Origin: Sphingobacterium alkalisoli
GTDB lineage: Bacteria > Bacteroidota > Bacteroidia > Sphingobacteriales > Sphingobacteriaceae
DNA: 64,000 nt
Assembly (NCBI RefSeq): GCF_005049105.1
Contig: NZ_SUKA01000007.1
Span: 212,144 to 276,143, forward strand
Reading direction: 5' to 3'
The notes below the pieces were generated by a model. That model saw only the letters and a list, made by a program, of their open reading frames with translations, was not told the DNA's origin and did not search any database. A program made the position numbers and the translations under genes. This document shows, one piece after another, positions 28,432 through 37,187 of the stretch (positions are counted from its first letter, which is position 1; every line of letters begins with the position of its first letter).

Positions 28432-28524
28432 CAAAATATATTTTTTCTTTTTAACGATCATCATGCTCTCATGCATTTATACTACAAAGGTTTATGTGGT
28501 ATACGCATGAGAGATTTGTATTTG

Positions 28525-29880
28525 TTATCTCGGATTTTGACCAATCTCGGGGTTAAAATCCAATACCTTTTGTTCAATAGGAAAAACCAAGCGTGGACTA
28601 GTTGCCTCCAAGGATACCGTCTGACCATTATACTCCCTTACTACTGTTTTGAAGTATGATCCGTCAAGTGTAAATCGCCTCATATCGTACCAGCGCAAAT
28701 CTGTTCCTACAAACTCTCTTCTTCGTTCGTTTATAACTGATTGCAACAAATCGGTCTGTACATCTGAAACGGTCAAAGCTATGTAATCACTGGCTTTAAA
28801 ACGTTTTTGACGTACTGCATTTAACATTTCAACCACTTTAGTAGCATCGTTATTCCGTGCATACACCTCTGCTCTATTTAAATAGATTTCTGGCGTAGAC
28901 AGTCCAACTACAGCATAAAAAGAACCTGATTTTGTTGGCTTCATGTATTTAAAACCACCAAGGGAAGCGTTATTTTCCAAAAAGTACGTTAAACGTAAAT
29001 CTTTATCGTCATAAATCCCGATCAATTCAGGATTAATCGGCCCCGTGATACTTCCAGCAGTTAATTTTGACAAAAGTATCTCTGGGTCTTTAAGTGGTTG
29101 CGGATATATTTCCGAGACGTAATCTTCCAAATTTAATAACTGGGGATTTAAAGCAAGTGCCATATCAGCATATTTTCCAGCTTCTTCAAAATTTCGCATG
29201 GTAAGGTTTACTCTGGAAAGAAGTAAATATACTGCAATCTTCGAAGGATGGTGATTCAAAGTCGAACTACTGGGCAATGCGTCTAACGACGTTAATAAGT
29301 CATCCAGAATTTGATCGTATATTCTTTGTAGGGATACACGATTTAAATTTTGGAATAAATCGGGCGTAAGCAAAAGTGGTAAACCTTCTTGCGAAGAGGC
29401 ACTGCTTGGATTATAAATTGCAGCATATTGATTTGCCAATGAAAAATAAGCAAATGCGCGATGCACTTTAGCCTCTGCGGCTATTACTTGTTTCTGACTT
29501 GTCGATCCATCCTCGCTATCCATAACACCTGACAAAATTTCATTCGCTATATATATGTGTTTGTACAGATTAACCCATCCTATATCTTGTTGATCGTCTC
29601 CGAAAAAAGATTCGCTCCAGAGAAATGCATTTAGATACTGTTGATTCCATTGGTTTACTGCGGAAACCGATGGTTTCCCATCTAGATCGTCACTCGACAA
29701 GATTGGAAGAATGCTGGTCGTTTCAAAATTACCCTTATTATTGACAAGATATTGATAGTCATTTGTCTTTTTCAGTGTCCGTGTGCCATAGGTATCTATT
29801 TCTACATATTCTCGGCAACTCACTACAGACATTAAAATAATGACTGCTACACTATATATTGTTATTCTTTTAATTTTCAT
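28525..29880 (-). CDS. SusD/RagB-family lipoprotein (TlpA-linked type)
   Basis: A 451-residue lipoprotein (signal ending V-V-S-C, Cys22). After the lipid anchor it carries T-N-D-Y-Q-Y-L-V-N-N, resembling the I-S-D-Y-Q-A-I-L-D-N of the SusD at 51489-52859; both sit in operons with TlpA-like genes. The C-terminal R-W-Y-D-M-R-R and P-I-E-Q-K segments are usual for SusD/RagB. It probably caps the SusC barrel encoded just upstream (21 bp). Confidence 0.9.
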   Translation of the reverse strand: MKIKRITIYSVAVIILMSVVSCREYVEIDTYGTRTLKKTNDYQYLVNNKGNFETTSILPILSSDDLDGKPSVSAVNQWNQQYLNAFLWSESFFGDDQQDIGWVNLYKHIYIANEILSGVMDSEDGSTSQKQVIAAEAKVHRAFAYFSLANQYAAIYNPSSASSQEGLPLLLTPDLFQNLNRVSLQRIYDQILDDLLTSLDALPSSSTLNHHPSKIAVYLLLSRVNLTMRNFEEAGKYADMALALNPQLLNLEDYVSEIYPQPLKDPEILLSKLTAGSITGPINPELIGIYDDKDLRLTYFLENNASLGGFKYMKPTKSGSFYAVVGLSTPEIYLNRAEVYARNNDATKVVEMLNAVRQKRFKASDYIALTVSDVQTDLLQSVINERRREFVGTDLRWYDMRRFTLDGSYFKTVVREYNGQTVSLEATSPRLVFPIEQKVLDFNPEIGQNPR

Positions 29881-29901
29881 CTTCTTATTTTGATTAGTTG
29901 A

Positions 29902-32900
29902 TTAAAAGGAAGCATTTAAGCTAAAAAAGAATGAAGGGGCAGGTGGTAAACTGGAATAACTATCCGTAACTCGGTAGCTTGGATCTACACCCTCTTTATT
30001 CTTTCGCCATATAATACCAAGATTACGCACCGCGCCGTTCAGACCAATGCTCTTAAATGGTGTTTTTGATATAAGATTTTGCGGAATACGATATCCAAAA
30101 TCAATCTGCTGCAAACGAATATGACTACCGCTAATCACCAACTTGTCCGAATTAGAATAACGCGTCACACTGTTAAACTGCCACCCATCGTTTACGATAG
30201 CCGGAATATCCGTATTTGCTTCGTCACCTGCATTCTGCCAGCGATCGGCCAAATCAGATTGCAGACCAATAGCTCCAGAATAATAATTCCATTGAGGATA
30301 ATTCTGTACAGAAAGTCTGCGCAAAACATGTCCTATTTCATATGTCACTCTTATTCCTAGAGAAAAATCCTTATAGCCAAACGTATTGAAGAGTCCACCC
30401 ACGTAAGGAGGAGTGGTCCGCCCCATTTCTTGCAAATCCTCCACCGTCAGCTCATTAATACCTTGATTAGCGGTCACTATTGAACCATCAGCTTTATATA
30501 TCTGAGATCTACCTTCACCATCTAAACCAGCCCAATTATATGCATAGATATAATCAGTAGGAAGGTCTACTATCGGCACACTTCCTGAAAGTAACTGAGA
30601 TACATTTGTTGGCTTTTCGAACCGCGAATCTGTCACCTCGTTTACATTGTAACCAAAATTAAACATGGTATTCCATCTAAACGAGGTGGATCGGAACCAA
30701 TTGGCTCGTAGTCCAAAATCGACACCTTGACCTTCCATTGTTGCACTATTAAATCGCACACTTGTCCAACCATAGGTTGGATTAAAAGGAAGGCTGTACA
30801 AAATGTCTGATGTACGTTTCGTATAATAGTCTACATTGAATTGCAAACTATTATTCCAAAATCCATAATCCAAACCAATATTAAAAGTCTTAACCTTTTC
30901 CCAACTTATTTGATTGTTTGCCGGAAAGCTAATAGTAGCTACCCCCTCGCCGGTTGTATTATCTGAACTCGTTGTGATTACTACAACGCTTCCAATACCA
31001 GTAGGAAGCGTACCGTTTACGCCATATGTCATCCGCAACCCCAAAGCATCCGCCCATGCAGCATCTTTCAAAAAATCCTCCTTTTTTGCATCCCATTTAC
31101 CACCGATAGACCAAAGCGGTTTTGCACGTTGCTCACGTGATGCACCTACAACAGTAAAATCGTCAAAACGGAGACTTCCAGATATCACATACTTATTATT
31201 AAAAGCTGATAATGAGGAATTTGAATAATATGATAATGCTCTAATTTTGTTCTTAGCAATAGTACCATTTGATGAAAATGTTGTTCCCCACCCATCTACC
31301 GTATCGTAACGACCATTTGGTGTAAAAACAGAATGCACGTAAGTTAATGGATCAAATCCGATAAAATTACCGGATGAGGAACGGTAGTCATTCTGTTTAA
31401 TCTCGGCACCACCAATAAAAGCTAGGGCATATATATCGCGCTGACCAAATGTTTTATTAATACTCAATTGGGTGCGTACAAGATATTGCGAACCATTATA
31501 ATTACGCGTTCCCAAATTTCCGCCCATAGGATAATTATAGACTAAATTCCCGGCGCTGTTAACCGTAGTTCCATAGTTTATATTATTACGCATGGAATAG
31601 CTGTTCACATAGTCAATATTTTCTGTATTCTCCAATTTTCGTTGCAACTGGCCCATTACAGAAAAATTGGCCCAGCTCGTCAATTTCGTATTTATATCCA
31701 AATGCATGCGAATATTATGCGACTGATCATTGTAGTTTGACGTTTCCAGTTCCTCCATGGGGCTATACGCCCAATCAAGATAACCTAAACTTTCGAACTC
31801 CTCCATCACTTCTGGTCTATAGCGCAAGTACTTCCTGATATTATCTCCATTCTCATCCTTTAATAAATCATAAGGTAACAAACCTCCCATTTGCGGGTTG
31901 GAAGACATCGCATTAATTGCCGCAGTATTCGTCAATGAATTACCATAATTATAATTCACGCCTGTTTCAACCTTCACTCGATCATTAAACAACATGTTAG
32001 TCAAATTAGATGTCAGCGTCAAGGTTTCACCCATATTGGCACGGAACACAGGCACATCCTTACTATAATTACCAGACAGAAAAAACGTACTCTTATTGGA
32101 ACCCCCGGAGAAGGACATATTATACTGTTGTGATGTAGCATTTTGCAGAAGATAATCTCGAATTTGACTTCTATTATCTATTCCTGCCAATTTTCCCAAT
32201 GCTGCATCCCGTTCCATCTCCGTAGCTGTACCTCTCTTGACCTTAAACATCCATTCTAACGACTCCGTTAAAGGAGAATTTGTATTAAAATCCCCCCAAT
32301 AGGTAACGTTATCATTTAACATCTCTTTATTAAACAGTTCTCTCTCCAATTCAATATACTCTGCAGTTGACATACGATCCAGCTTATTGAGATTTGCAGG
32401 AGACGACACACTAAAGGTAGAGCTAAAATTAACAGCGGTCGGCGCATTTCTGCCCTTCTTTGTTTCAATTACAATAACCCCATTCGCTGCCTTTGCACCC
32501 CAAATTGAAGAGGCAGCAGCATCTTTTAGTACTGTGATACTCTCAATATCATCTGGATTAAGCTGGGATAATATTGCTCCGCCACCACCTTGTAAACTGC
32601 TTCTTTCGGTAAAACCAAACCGGTTGTCTTCTACTTCCGCCATTGGAAAACCGTCAATTACAATTAGTGGATCCTTACTGACACCAAGACCGAAACTATT
32701 AACACCTCGGATCCGTATAGAGTTAGTTTTAATATCGACGTGCATCCCTGGTACTAACCCTTGAATGCGTTCCATAATATTAATAGTAGGTGTTTCTTTT
32801 ATTTGCTTTGATGAAATTGTAACAAAAGAACCAGGGGCACGTTCTTTAGGAATTTGAGTATACCCCATAGAGACAACCTCAACATCTTCGATTAAATTCT

Positions 32901-33456
32901 CCGCCTTCCCCATCGATACATCAATCTGCGTATTGGTACCAATTACACGACGCTGTGGTTGCATGCCGACAAAAGAAAAAGTAAGCGCTTCTGCAGGCTG
33001 CGTTAACCGCAAGGTATAACGGCCATCACTACTTGTCGACACCCCATTGCGTGCGCCAACCCCATCCGGCATAACCGAGACCCCCACCAATGGATTTCCA
33101 TCACTGTCCTTTACATGGCCGGTGATTACTTTCCAATAACGGTCGTCGCCATCGTTGTCCTTACTGCCACGGCTATCGCGGATAATAGTGTAATAATTAT
33201 TCTGCACGTACAGAAATAAGAAACTACTTGGGTACAACAGTTCCTTTAAAACCGACTCGACCGGCGTATTTTTATTTTTAGGCACCAGGTCGGCGTTGAC
33301 CTGCGCGTCGCGCAGAAGTCCCTCTTCGTAGGAAAACTTCGTTCCATAGATTCGGGTTACGTCATTCAACGCTTGTTCAAGGCTTACCTTCCTTTGGGCA
33401 TATCCACCGCTGTAGACCAACAGGAAGATAAAAAGCATCAGTAATTTTGATTTCAT
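29902..33456 (-). CDS. SusC/RagA-family TonB-dependent transporter with STN domain
   Basis: A 1184-residue transporter. Signal peptide 1-20; STN (secretin/TonB N-terminal) signalling domain about 25-90, which normally talks to a FecR protein; carboxypeptidase-regulatory-like domain about 108-185; plug about 195-330 including I-P-K-E-R-A-P-G-S-F, then V-I-D-G-F-P and I-E-S-I-T-V-L-K-D-A-A-A-S-S-I-W-G; beta-barrel to a C-terminal aromatic residue (N-A-S-F). The gene follows FecR by 22 bp. The motif I-P-(K/R)-E-R-A-x-G-S-F is shared with the SusC at 52877-56095. Confidence 0.94.
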   Translation of the reverse strand: MKSKLLMLFIFLLVYSGGYAQRKVSLEQALNDVTRIYGTKFSYEEGLLRDAQVNADLVPKNKNTPVESVLKELLYPSSFLFLYVQNNYYTIIRDSRGSKDNDGDDRYWKVITGHVKDSDGNPLVGVSVMPDGVGARNGVSTSSDGRYTLRLTQPAEALTFSFVGMQPQRRVIGTNTQIDVSMGKAENLIEDVEVVSMGYTQIPKERAPGSFVTISSKQIKETPTINIMERIQGLVPGMHVDIKTNSIRIRGVNSFGLGVSKDPLIVIDGFPMAEVEDNRFGFTERSSLQGGGGAILSQLNPDDIESITVLKDAAASSIWGAKAANGVIVIETKKGRNAPTAVNFSSTFSVSSPANLNKLDRMSTAEYIELERELFNKEMLNDNVTYWGDFNTNSPLTESLEWMFKVKRGTATEMERDAALGKLAGIDNRSQIRDYLLQNATSQQYNMSFSGGSNKSTFFLSGNYSKDVPVFRANMGETLTLTSNLTNMLFNDRVKVETGVNYNYGNSLTNTAAINAMSSNPQMGGLLPYDLLKDENGDNIRKYLRYRPEVMEEFESLGYLDWAYSPMEELETSNYNDQSHNIRMHLDINTKLTSWANFSVMGQLQRKLENTENIDYVNSYSMRNNINYGTTVNSAGNLVYNYPMGGNLGTRNYNGSQYLVRTQLSINKTFGQRDIYALAFIGGAEIKQNDYRSSSGNFIGFDPLTYVHSVFTPNGRYDTVDGWGTTFSSNGTIAKNKIRALSYYSNSSLSAFNNKYVISGSLRFDDFTVVGASREQRAKPLWSIGGKWDAKKEDFLKDAAWADALGLRMTYGVNGTLPTGIGSVVVITTSSDNTTGEGVATISFPANNQISWEKVKTFNIGLDYGFWNNSLQFNVDYYTKRTSDILYSLPFNPTYGWTSVRFNSATMEGQGVDFGLRANWFRSTSFRWNTMFNFGYNVNEVTDSRFEKPTNVSQLLSGSVPIVDLPTDYIYAYNWAGLDGEGRSQIYKADGSIVTANQGINELTVEDLQEMGRTTPPYVGGLFNTFGYKDFSLGIRVTYEIGHVLRRLSVQNYPQWNYYSGAIGLQSDLADRWQNAGDEANTDIPAIVNDGWQFNSVTRYSNSDKLVISGSHIRLQQIDFGYRIPQNLISKTPFKSIGLNGAVRNLGIIWRKNKEGVDPSYRVTDSYSSLPPAPSFFFSLNASF

Positions 33457-33478
33457 AAATGTTAATTAATTGTATTTG

Positions 33479-34507
33479 TTATTTTGAATTGATGGTTATT
33501 TCCTTATCCTTAACCTGGATATTGACATCCATGGTATGCTTGATCACGAAAAGAATATCTTTCACCTTGCTCACCGGAATTGTCCCCGTTAACCGTTTTT
33601 CCAACAGATTTGAATCCGTTAATATCACTTTATAGCCGTAATTATCTTCTAGCACTTCGACAATATTGGATAGGTTAGCATGTTCGATATCCAATTCCCC
33701 TCTAGTCCATGAAGACACTTTCGCTACATCCTTTTTCAGTAATTGTTCCGTTTTCGCATGCTGATCATATACAAATGTCTCTCCTGGTACCAATAATTTC
33801 TCTATCCCGTTGCCACCAGTGATCTGCAAACTTCCCTCAAAAAGTGTCACCTCGATACGTCCGCGACGCTCTTTTACATTAAATTTAGTACCAAGAACCG
33901 TTAAGGCTAGATCTGCAACATGCACAACAAAACGATCATTTTCCCGAAGCCTATTTAATATAGCAGTATGTTTTACCTCGAACATCGCTTCACCGGTTAA
34001 CCAGACTTCACGAGGTTTATCCGATTTCCAATCGCGCACATACGAAATCTTAGAATTGCTGTTCAAATCGATCATGGATTCATCCGGTAAAACCACTTCA
34101 CGCCTTTCGCCGAAGGTTGTTTTGGCACTTTTTGGACCCAAATGACTAATCTCGTAGATCAGCATAACTGCGAGGAATACCGCTGCTATCCTTGCAGACC
34201 AACGGGTTATTGTTTGCACGCGGTATAATCTAGTCTGTCTACGCGCGTAGATTGGCAGCTTGTCTTGTATGTTCTGCCAAATCACTTCGGCACTTGCGCT
34301 TTGCTCCCGAATCGGCTGCTTACGAATGAGCAGAATCCATTTTTTTGCTGTTTCCATTTCGAGACGAAGCTCTGGATACGTATCTCCCAACGCATGCCAA
34401 AACAATAGATCATCTTCTTTCGAAGAAAATGCGCTCGACGAGAAAACCTCATCTTGAAAAAAATCGACTGCCTTAAAATTTTTATACATCAAAAACGTGG
34501 ATTCCAT
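33479..34507 (-). CDS. FecR-family anti-sigma factor
   Basis: A 342-residue anti-sigma factor: cytoplasmic N-terminus, one transmembrane helix at about 103-121, FecR domain about 125-235 (R-E-V-V-L-P-D-E-S-M-I-D-L-N-S-N-S and L-G-T-K-F-N-V) and a C-terminal DUF4974-type domain about 265-340. It would pass the signal from the STN domain of the SusC encoded next to the sigma factor at 34694-35290. A second in-frame ATG at 34489 is an alternative start. Confidence 0.92.
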   Translation of the reverse strand: MESTFLMYKNFKAVDFFQDEVFSSSAFSSKEDDLLFWHALGDTYPELRLEMETAKKWILLIRKQPIREQSASAEVIWQNIQDKLPIYARRQTRLYRVQTITRWSARIAAVFLAVMLIYEISHLGPKSAKTTFGERREVVLPDESMIDLNSNSKISYVRDWKSDKPREVWLTGEAMFEVKHTAILNRLRENDRFVVHVADLALTVLGTKFNVKERRGRIEVTLFEGSLQITGGNGIEKLLVPGETFVYDQHAKTEQLLKKDVAKVSSWTRGELDIEHANLSNIVEVLEDNYGYKVILTDSNLLEKRLTGTIPVSKVKDILFVIKHTMDVNIQVKDKEITINSK

Positions 34508-34693
34508 ACACTGATTTATTAGATTATACTTGAAATGAAAAAATTACCCCAGTTTTATTTATTTTTTTTATTTTATTTTTGGAAGGAGCAAGAAAAAGCC
34601 AAAAACATGAACTAGAAAACAACTAATTAGCGAAAAAAAACATAAAAATAAGTGATGTTAGGTGAATTTCGACAATTACCTAAAGAAGTTAAC

Positions 34694-35290
34694 CTACGAA
34701 GAGCGCAAATAACCGACAATTGAAAGAAGAGCAAGTAGATTTATCTTACCGATATGTTTACGCAAGCTGTCCATGGCACGATAAAACAGTTTGTAGGTAT
34801 CTTTTATGGAAAGTCCCATCACATCTGCTATTTCCTCGTAAGTCATTTCCTCAAAATAGCGAAGGTGAATTATTTCCCGTTGCCTTGGCGACATTTTATC
34901 CAAAGCCTGGCTAAGTTGCTGCCGAATTTCAGCAAGACGCTCTTTGCGCATCAAATCTACATCCGACGGCAACTCAATATCAAAGGGTAATTTTTCAGAT
35001 GAAATGGTCTGCAAGCTCAAGAATCGACTGGCACGCTCCAATTTGCGCGATAAGATACGACGAAAGGATTTAAAAAGGTAGTTTTTGACCGAAGCCGTAT
35101 CGCCAAGATTTTCCCGATTGTACCATAGCTTTACAAAAAGCTCCTGTACACAATCATCAATTAAATTTTCATCCTGAGTAAATTTATAGCCATAATTGAA
35201 CAACAACGATTGATACCGCTCAAAAATACTCTTGAACGATGCCTCATCGCCCATGCGAAACATCTCCCACCACTGTGATTCATCTTTCAT
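34694..35290 (-). CDS. ECF RNA polymerase sigma factor
   Basis: A 198-residue ECF sigma factor. Region 2 at about 10-85 has F-K-S-I-F-E-R-Y-Q and I-D-D-C-V-Q-E-L-F-V-K-L-W. Region 4 at about 125-180 has M-S-P-R-Q-R-E-I-I-H-L-R-Y and T-Y-E-E-I-A-D-V-M-G-L-S. It heads the FecR-SusC-SusD-TlpA-S41-TlpA series. A perfect TAnnTTTG element lies 87 bp upstream. Confidence 0.92.
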   Translation of the reverse strand: MKDESQWWEMFRMGDEASFKSIFERYQSLLFNYGYKFTQDENLIDDCVQELFVKLWYNRENLGDTASVKNYLFKSFRRILSRKLERASRFLSLQTISSEKLPFDIELPSDVDLMRKERLAEIRQQLSQALDKMSPRQREIIHLRYFEEMTYEEIADVMGLSIKDTYKLFYRAMDSLRKHIGKINLLALLSIVGYLRSS

Positions 35291-35376
35291 TTCGAAACTC
35301 CAGGATATTCCAATAATCTGCTCGTATCAGATGATACTCCACCAAGCCAAAATGTTGCTACTTGTATACGGTTTTT

Positions 35377-35384
35377 CAAACATA
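35377..35384 (-). promoter_or_regulatory. Candidate -7 promoter element (TATGTTTG) of the sigma gene
   Basis: An exact TAnnTTTG match on the minus strand, 87 bp before the sigma start at 35290. No -33 TTTG is obvious at the expected spacing, so support is moderate. Confidence 0.35.
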
Positions 35385-35475
35385 AATAAAATGCTTTGCA
35401 TTTACGAAAAATTTGCGTTGAAATGCAATTTCATTCGGATTAGCCTATGCTTCAAACACAACATCCTTAAAATAG

Positions 35476-35511
35476 TAAATGCTGATATCACTCTCGCGAT
35501 ACCAGCATTTA
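35476..35511. terminator. Intrinsic terminator after the third SusCD locus
   Basis: TAAATGCTGATATC pairs with GATACCAGCATTTA with one A.C mismatch around an 8-base loop. It lies just after the SusD stop at 35530 (minus strand). Its AAATGCTG/CAGCATTT arms are nearly those of the terminator at 5856-5890. Confidence 0.8.
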
Positions 35512-35529
35512 CGTAGAAATAAACCACTA

Positions 35530-37047
35530 TCAATCTTTAAGCAGCCACATCACTTTATTGATCTCGTCATATCCATCAAACTGCCTATCAAGGGCATTAC
35601 GGAGATTTGCACTGTTGTAATTAAGCTCAGAAGAAGGATAAAGGTAACGCAACGGAAGACTCCCCGGACTATTCACGTTCAGGTTAGTGCTGGGATCAAT
35701 CGGAAATTCAGGATACCCATTTCTACGGTACTCAAAATAAGCCGTCTCGCCATCTATCAAAAAGTTTAACAAGTACCGCTGTAACCAAATCTGCTTCAAT
35801 TGCTCGCTCGATTGGTTCTTAAAGGCCGCTGTACCCTCAAAATAACCTTCTATATCTGCCGTTGTAATAGCATGACCGTGCGCATAAGCCGCATCCGTAG
35901 CCATCATACTTATTAGTGCAGCTTTTACCCCATTTTTGTAGTATGCTTCCGCACTTCCACTTGTTATCCACCCCCTTACCCGTGCTTCCGCCAAGATAAG
36001 CTCTTGCTCTGCGTAGGTAAGTAACCTACGAGGCTCGCTATTCTGTTTAGTTTGGTAACGTAAGTTTATCTTCGAATAACTTCCTTTCGAAAACTCGGTA
36101 TTCATCGCTGCATAGTCAATGGCTGCATTCACACCCACATAGGCTTCGCTATCTCCCGGTAAACGACCCGCCTGAATCTGTGCATTCGCCGGCTCCGCAA
36201 AGTAAAACAACCTTTTATCATTTAGTTGCTTAAGGTGATCAACGACCAAACTGCTTAAGATGGTTCGCCCTGTGAACATATCATTAGTACTGTACAGCGG
36301 ATGTAGATTTACTGTATTATACTCCAACCCCAGAAAGTCATTGGCAGATTCCAGCAAGACATTGTCACTCACAAGCTGCGCAAAGCGCTGTTGTATGCGC
36401 AGATCGGCATCGTTAGATTTGGCACTTAACGTCATCAGTACCTTCAATGTAAAAGCATGTGTAGCACGCTGCCACTTTTTTGGATCACCTTTAAAAATTG
36501 TTGGATCCCCCTCAAAAGCCGGGCTCTGTGCGAAGAAAGCACTTGCTTGTTCCAGTTCATTTAAGATTCCAATAAAGACATCCTTTTGGGCATCATACAC
36601 CGGTTTAAAATTACCTATCTCCCCTTGGTTAGCGGCGCTGAATGGGATATCCCCCATACGCATGGTCAAGAGGTAGAACGTATAGGCCCTTGCGAAATGA
36701 GCAACACCTTTGTACCCATTTTCAGCCGGATCACCTACTGCAAAGCCCAACATCTTATCGATATCCGGTAAGATAGTCATCGGCCCGAAGCTACCGTTAT
36801 AAATAATATTATACTGTGTCGCCAACTGCCCTTCGTTCGCATATCCCACATACTTAGGCAAAGCGTTTTCTGAGATATAAGATTTAGCATCACCACCATT
36901 ATATTTGGTCACGCTCAAAATAATATTAGTACACAACATCGAAGCACTCACGCTTGTCGGTGTATTTGGATTGGTGTTGATTGCGTCAAATTTGCTACAT
37001 CCCACCAACAAGAAGATGCTGGCAAATGCTGCTATAATTTTTTTCAT
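35530..37047 (-). CDS. SusD-like lipoprotein (SusD-like_2 / RagB type)
   Basis: A 505-residue lipoprotein (L-L-V-G-C, Cys17) with features of the SusD-like_2 subgroup: N-T-N-P-N-T-P-T near the start, G-V-A-H-F-A-R-A-Y-T-F-Y-L-L-T in the helical region, and I-W-L-Q-R-Y-L followed by E-T-A-Y-F-E-Y-R-R-N-G-Y-P-E at the C-terminal side. It is the partner of the SusC at 37188-40583, 140 bp upstream, a wider gap than in the other pairs. Confidence 0.9.
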   Translation of the reverse strand: MKKIIAAFASIFLLVGCSKFDAINTNPNTPTSVSASMLCTNIILSVTKYNGGDAKSYISENALPKYVGYANEGQLATQYNIIYNGSFGPMTILPDIDKMLGFAVGDPAENGYKGVAHFARAYTFYLLTMRMGDIPFSAANQGEIGNFKPVYDAQKDVFIGILNELEQASAFFAQSPAFEGDPTIFKGDPKKWQRATHAFTLKVLMTLSAKSNDADLRIQQRFAQLVSDNVLLESANDFLGLEYNTVNLHPLYSTNDMFTGRTILSSLVVDHLKQLNDKRLFYFAEPANAQIQAGRLPGDSEAYVGVNAAIDYAAMNTEFSKGSYSKINLRYQTKQNSEPRRLLTYAEQELILAEARVRGWITSGSAEAYYKNGVKAALISMMATDAAYAHGHAITTADIEGYFEGTAAFKNQSSEQLKQIWLQRYLLNFLIDGETAYFEYRRNGYPEFPIDPSTNLNVNSPGSLPLRYLYPSSELNYNSANLRNALDRQFDGYDEINKVMWLLKD

Positions 37048-37187
37048 CTGTATATAATTTACTTGTTAAATATGATGAAGCTCTCAGATTTATCCATTCC
37101 CCTGTGGGGTTTGAACAAATCCAAGATGGTTTCATCTGTTTCTTTTAAATGGCTCCTCTATTTAATTCAGTTGATATCATGCTGTTT

